From: Aporrectodea caliginosa
Lineage: Eukaryota; Annelida; Clitellata; Crassiclitellata; Lumbricidae
Length of the DNA stretch: 64,000 bases
Reading direction: 5' to 3'
Assembly: GCA_020284085.1 (NCBI GenBank)
Contig: JACEVL010000083.1
Coordinates: 186,001 to 250,000, forward strand
Shown: positions 62,401 to 64,000 of the stretch, in pieces
Numbering within the stretch: position 1 is the first letter of the stretch
How the letters are laid out: every line of letters begins with the position of its first letter
The notes under the pieces: generated by a model
The model's input: only the letters and a program-made list of their open reading frames with translations
Database searches by the model: none
Told to the model about the DNA's origin: nothing
Program-made: the position numbers and the translations under genes

Positions 62401-64000
62401 GCCCGGACGCAAACTTCAGGGGCCTCAGTCCAAGTGGCTTACCACTTGGTTACCAAGACAAAGTTAGCAGATATATACTCTCACGTCATGAAATTGTTGC
62501 TTTATGAGCATAAGCTTGTGACTTTCTCAGCTAAAACTTGCTGCCTTCTGAACTGAAATTCTTGAGTTTTGAGTTGAACTTATTGCTTTCACAGATAAAA
62601 CTAGTTGCTAAATATCAACTGGAACATGTTCCCTGAGCTGATACTGTTTGCACTGGTGTCAATGCTTGGTTCTGTTCAATATCCAGGACTACCAGGGCCA
62701 TGTCATGTGGGATCAGGAGCTGTGGATGTTTCCACCTGTTCTGCTTTTCCATCCCACACTTTCTGCAATCATGCTCAACTCCAGGAACCGCCTTTCCAGT
62801 GGAGCGAAGTTCAATGCTGAACAGGCGAAATTCACCGGTCTTATGTTCCCTTGGGAAAGTGGAGCAACAGGTAAACCACCAATCTACAGGGTTCCTGGTC
62901 AGCACTTCATGTGAATAATTTATTGTTACAGGTGCAGTCAAGAGATTGACCATGTCGAATGGGAAGAGGTAATAGCCATCATAATATGCAGAGCAATGTG
63001 GTACAGAGACAGGAAGAGTCTGAGACAGAGACAGACAGAGATTCAGAGAGAGGCAAAGATAGGGAGACAGAGAGGAGATATATGGTAATTTTAATTTAAA
63101 ATTTAGACTCTGGCATTGATTCAGGTATTCAGTTTGAGTAGGGCCATACGAGGGCTGCATGTAAATGTCCTCATATACATAAATGTCCTCATTATACTTG
63201 TGAGTATAGATTTTGTATTTTATGTTTGACATATATGTTGATTGTAGGTGTTGAGTTGAATTCTGATTCAAAGCGGGGTGCGTCATCTCCGTTTGTATCG
63301 GCTGGCATTGCGTTTGCCATCCAGCAGTTTCTTTATGCCACCAATGCCTCGGCAACCATCGCAAGACAGTTTGGCCAACTCGTCACTGACATCGGACATT
63401 TTCTCATTTCAACTAAACTTACCTGCAAGGACAGCAGCTGTTCTGTTAACAGTATGTCCTGAAGATTTGTGAACCTTTGAATATGATTAGTTAATTTTTG
63501 AGAACCAGAACATTTGGGCAATGGATATTAGGTATCCAGCACATTTGAATAGGGAGTGTTAGTGCCCCAGATTATTAGAGCAGTAATTAGGGCATTAGAA
63601 CATTTGAGGTCACACTGCTTTTAACAGGAGCAATTGAGTAATGAATATTTGGAGCGCAGGTCATGTGAGCAAGGAATGATAAGGAATCGGTTAGTTTTGA
63701 GTTGTTGGAAACCAACTCTTAAGTGTTTATCAACATTTATCACTCTTAAGTGAGTGATAAATGTTGGGAAACAAGAATAGTACACACATATACACGCTCA
63801 CATACACTTGCACACACACGCACAAGGCAGCAGTTTAACAACAGGATTTTTTGTCTTAATTTTAAATGTATTTTTTAGATGTTCTTCCACCTGATAACAG
63901 TCATGGCATTGTCAGCAATTCACCGTTTGTGAATGACATAATTCGTAATGCTCTGAACACCGTCACCCTCCTTTGGTCTGGCCAGAATGATACGAGACTG
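55466..64000 (+). CDS. Membrane-anchored PGGHG/ATHL1-like GH65 protein, 5' part
   Basis: Eight exons (CDS from ATG 55480) give 756 aa, open at the window edge. Human PGGHG removes glucose from glucosyl-galactosyl-hydroxylysine of collagen. Residues 1-9 are basic and 10-30 form a hydrophobic anchor, implying type II membrane topology. Residues about 31-300 are an acidic, disordered-looking stem. GH65 homology begins near TFTTKYLPLDLRLRPSIG (about 305) and continues through YAHRNL, TKWAFLTAYG, GSWYYLLSSLP, GLSPSGL, GHVMWDQELWMFP and FPWESGATG. D595 aligns with catalytic D301 of human PGGHG. Human E430, in PDEYH, aligns with N722 in PPDNSH, so one key acid is missing. Sequons NIT, NFS, NLT, NLS and NAS fit a lumenal or extracellular domain. 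A third catalytic carboxylate would lie beyond the edge. The acceptor just before ATG suggests an upstream non-coding exon. Confidence 0.93.
56666..56996. mobile_element. TIR element with CAGGGTTGCCAC ends in PGGHG-like intron 1
   Basis: Left CAGGGTTGCCAC and right GTGGCAACCCTG form perfect 12-bp TIRs. The interior repeats CTGGAAAGTCATGGAA many times in both halves. No matching TSD is visible. The CAG start suggests hAT ancestry. Confidence 0.75.
57087..57298 (+). CDS. PGGHG-like exon 2 (residues 311-381)
   Basis: Encodes LPLDLRLRPSIGNGRIA, SGLYNG, AAIPSTCSFNITET and TNFSRFYSLN. Acceptor TTTCTAG, donor GTGGGA, phase 1. Confidence 0.93.
57715..57990 (-). mobile_element. LINE 3' end, minus strand, in PGGHG-like intron 2
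   Basis: The plus strand shows CAATCAATCAATTTATATAGCGCCTCTTCAAGG and CAGAGGCGCTCCCGAG, the recurrent tail. Minus-strand coding resemblance is weak. Confidence 0.6.
58953..59163 (+). CDS. PGGHG-like exon 3 (residues 382-451)
   Basis: Encodes IYFETFISSTYNLTYQ, VYAHRNLSNLMVVEVDLE and LNRWTSSYDLTF (N-terminal beta-sandwich domain of GH65). Donor GTCTGT, phase 2. Confidence 0.93.
60360..60541 (+). CDS. PGGHG-like exon 4 (residues 452-512)
   Basis: Encodes YKVGTLKATET, VELHILYDHVPSEL and KWAFLTAYGTTKEEAYDAY. Acceptor CATGCAG, donor GTTTGT, phase 1. Confidence 0.93.
60804..61481. mobile_element. piggyBac-like MITE with TTAA flanks
   Basis: TTAA (60800-60803) then CCCTTTGCAGTCC at the left; GGACCACAAAAGG then TTAA (61482-61485) at the right. 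The TIRs match at 10 of 13 positions. A TTAA target and CCC terminus are piggyBac traits. No transposase frame inside the 678 bp. It lies in PGGHG-like intron 4. Confidence 0.65.
62242..62462 (+). CDS. PGGHG-like exon 5 (residues 513-586)
   Basis: Encodes SHVRAWGKLWSRGRIDIKG, SWYYLLSSLPLRPDANF and GLSPSGLPLGYQDK. The donor GTTAGC after AAA keeps length and frame against family members. Confidence 0.92.
62687..62870 (+). CDS. PGGHG-like exon 6 (residues 587-647), first catalytic Asp
   Basis: Encodes DYQGHVMWDQELWMFPPVLL, FHPTLSAIMLNSRNRL and GLMFPWESGATG. D595 in WDQE is the equivalent of human D301. Donor GTAAAC. Confidence 0.95.
63248..63451 (+). CDS. PGGHG-like exon 7 (residues 648-715)
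   Basis: Encodes VELNSDSKRGASSPFVSAG, AFAIQQFLYATNAS and GQLVTDIGHFLISTKL (alpha-barrel helices). The canonical VQEVHVNG-type segment is replaced by SSPFVSAG. Donor GTATGT, phase 1. Confidence 0.9.
63879..64000 (+). CDS. PGGHG-like exon 8, cut by window edge (residues 716-756)
   Basis: Encodes VLPPDNSHGIVSNSPF then VNDIIRNALNTVTLLW up to the last base. It aligns with the PDEYHSGVNNSVYTN segment of active enzymes, with Asn722 at the catalytic Glu position. Confidence 0.92.

Noticed and set aside
62615..63364. 249-codon minus-strand open frame
   Set aside because: It is antisense to PGGHG-like exons 6 and 7 with the intron between them, and has no family resemblance.

Overview
The window is metazoan nuclear DNA. 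It has spliced genes with GT-AG (and two GC-AG) introns, tRNA-derived SINEs, many decayed non-LTR retrotransposon ends, short terminal-inverted-repeat (TIR) elements with clean target-site duplications (TSDs), and long microsatellites. The gene set (PP2A B56 subunit, ZNF395/SLC2A4RG-type factor, animal GH65 glucosidase, GT32-type glycosyltransferase) suggests an invertebrate bilaterian, perhaps a marine deuterostome. That taxonomic guess is inference only. Coding sequence is a small fraction of the 64 kb, and most long open frames are microsatellites or antisense shadows.

Layout. 1-14.5 kb is repeat-rich intergenic DNA with LINE remnants, three MITE-like elements and two SINE copies. 14587-15558 (+) is a single-exon type II membrane glycosyltransferase with a DXD motif. 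15.9-21.3 kb holds LINE debris and a probable DNA transposon. 21900-38074 (-) is a complete PP2A B56 (PPP2R5) regulatory-subunit gene of 12 coding exons and 455 aa; every splice phase closes, and the short C-terminal exon lies in no Met-initiated open frame. 38075-40885 is the head-to-head intergenic region, with a TIR element inside it. 40886-48905 (+) is a complete 7-exon, 529-aa ZNF395/ZNF704/SLC2A4RG (Glut4EF) family gene with Tudor-like region, one C2H2 finger and C-clamp. 48906-55465 is intergenic. 55480 to the right edge (+) is the 5' part (8 exons, 756 aa, open at the edge) of a membrane-anchored homologue of PGGHG/ATHL1, the GH65 glucosidase of collagen glucosyl-galactosyl-hydroxylysine.

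The genes look like independent units and I see no pathway-level cluster. Two encode secretory-pathway sugar enzymes or homologues about 40 kb apart. The main biological surprise is the GH65 homologue: it has gained a signal anchor and a roughly 300-residue acidic stem, keeps the Asp aligned with human D301, and has Asn where human PGGHG has the catalytic Glu430, so it may be a pseudoenzyme. Other notable points are two GC-AG introns in one B56 gene, a two-copy hAT-type MITE built around a TTATAG hexamer array, a microsatellite that appears to have expanded inside a LINE reverse-transcriptase reading frame, and a strong concentration of the palindromic octamer TAGGCCTA in the first 24 kb.
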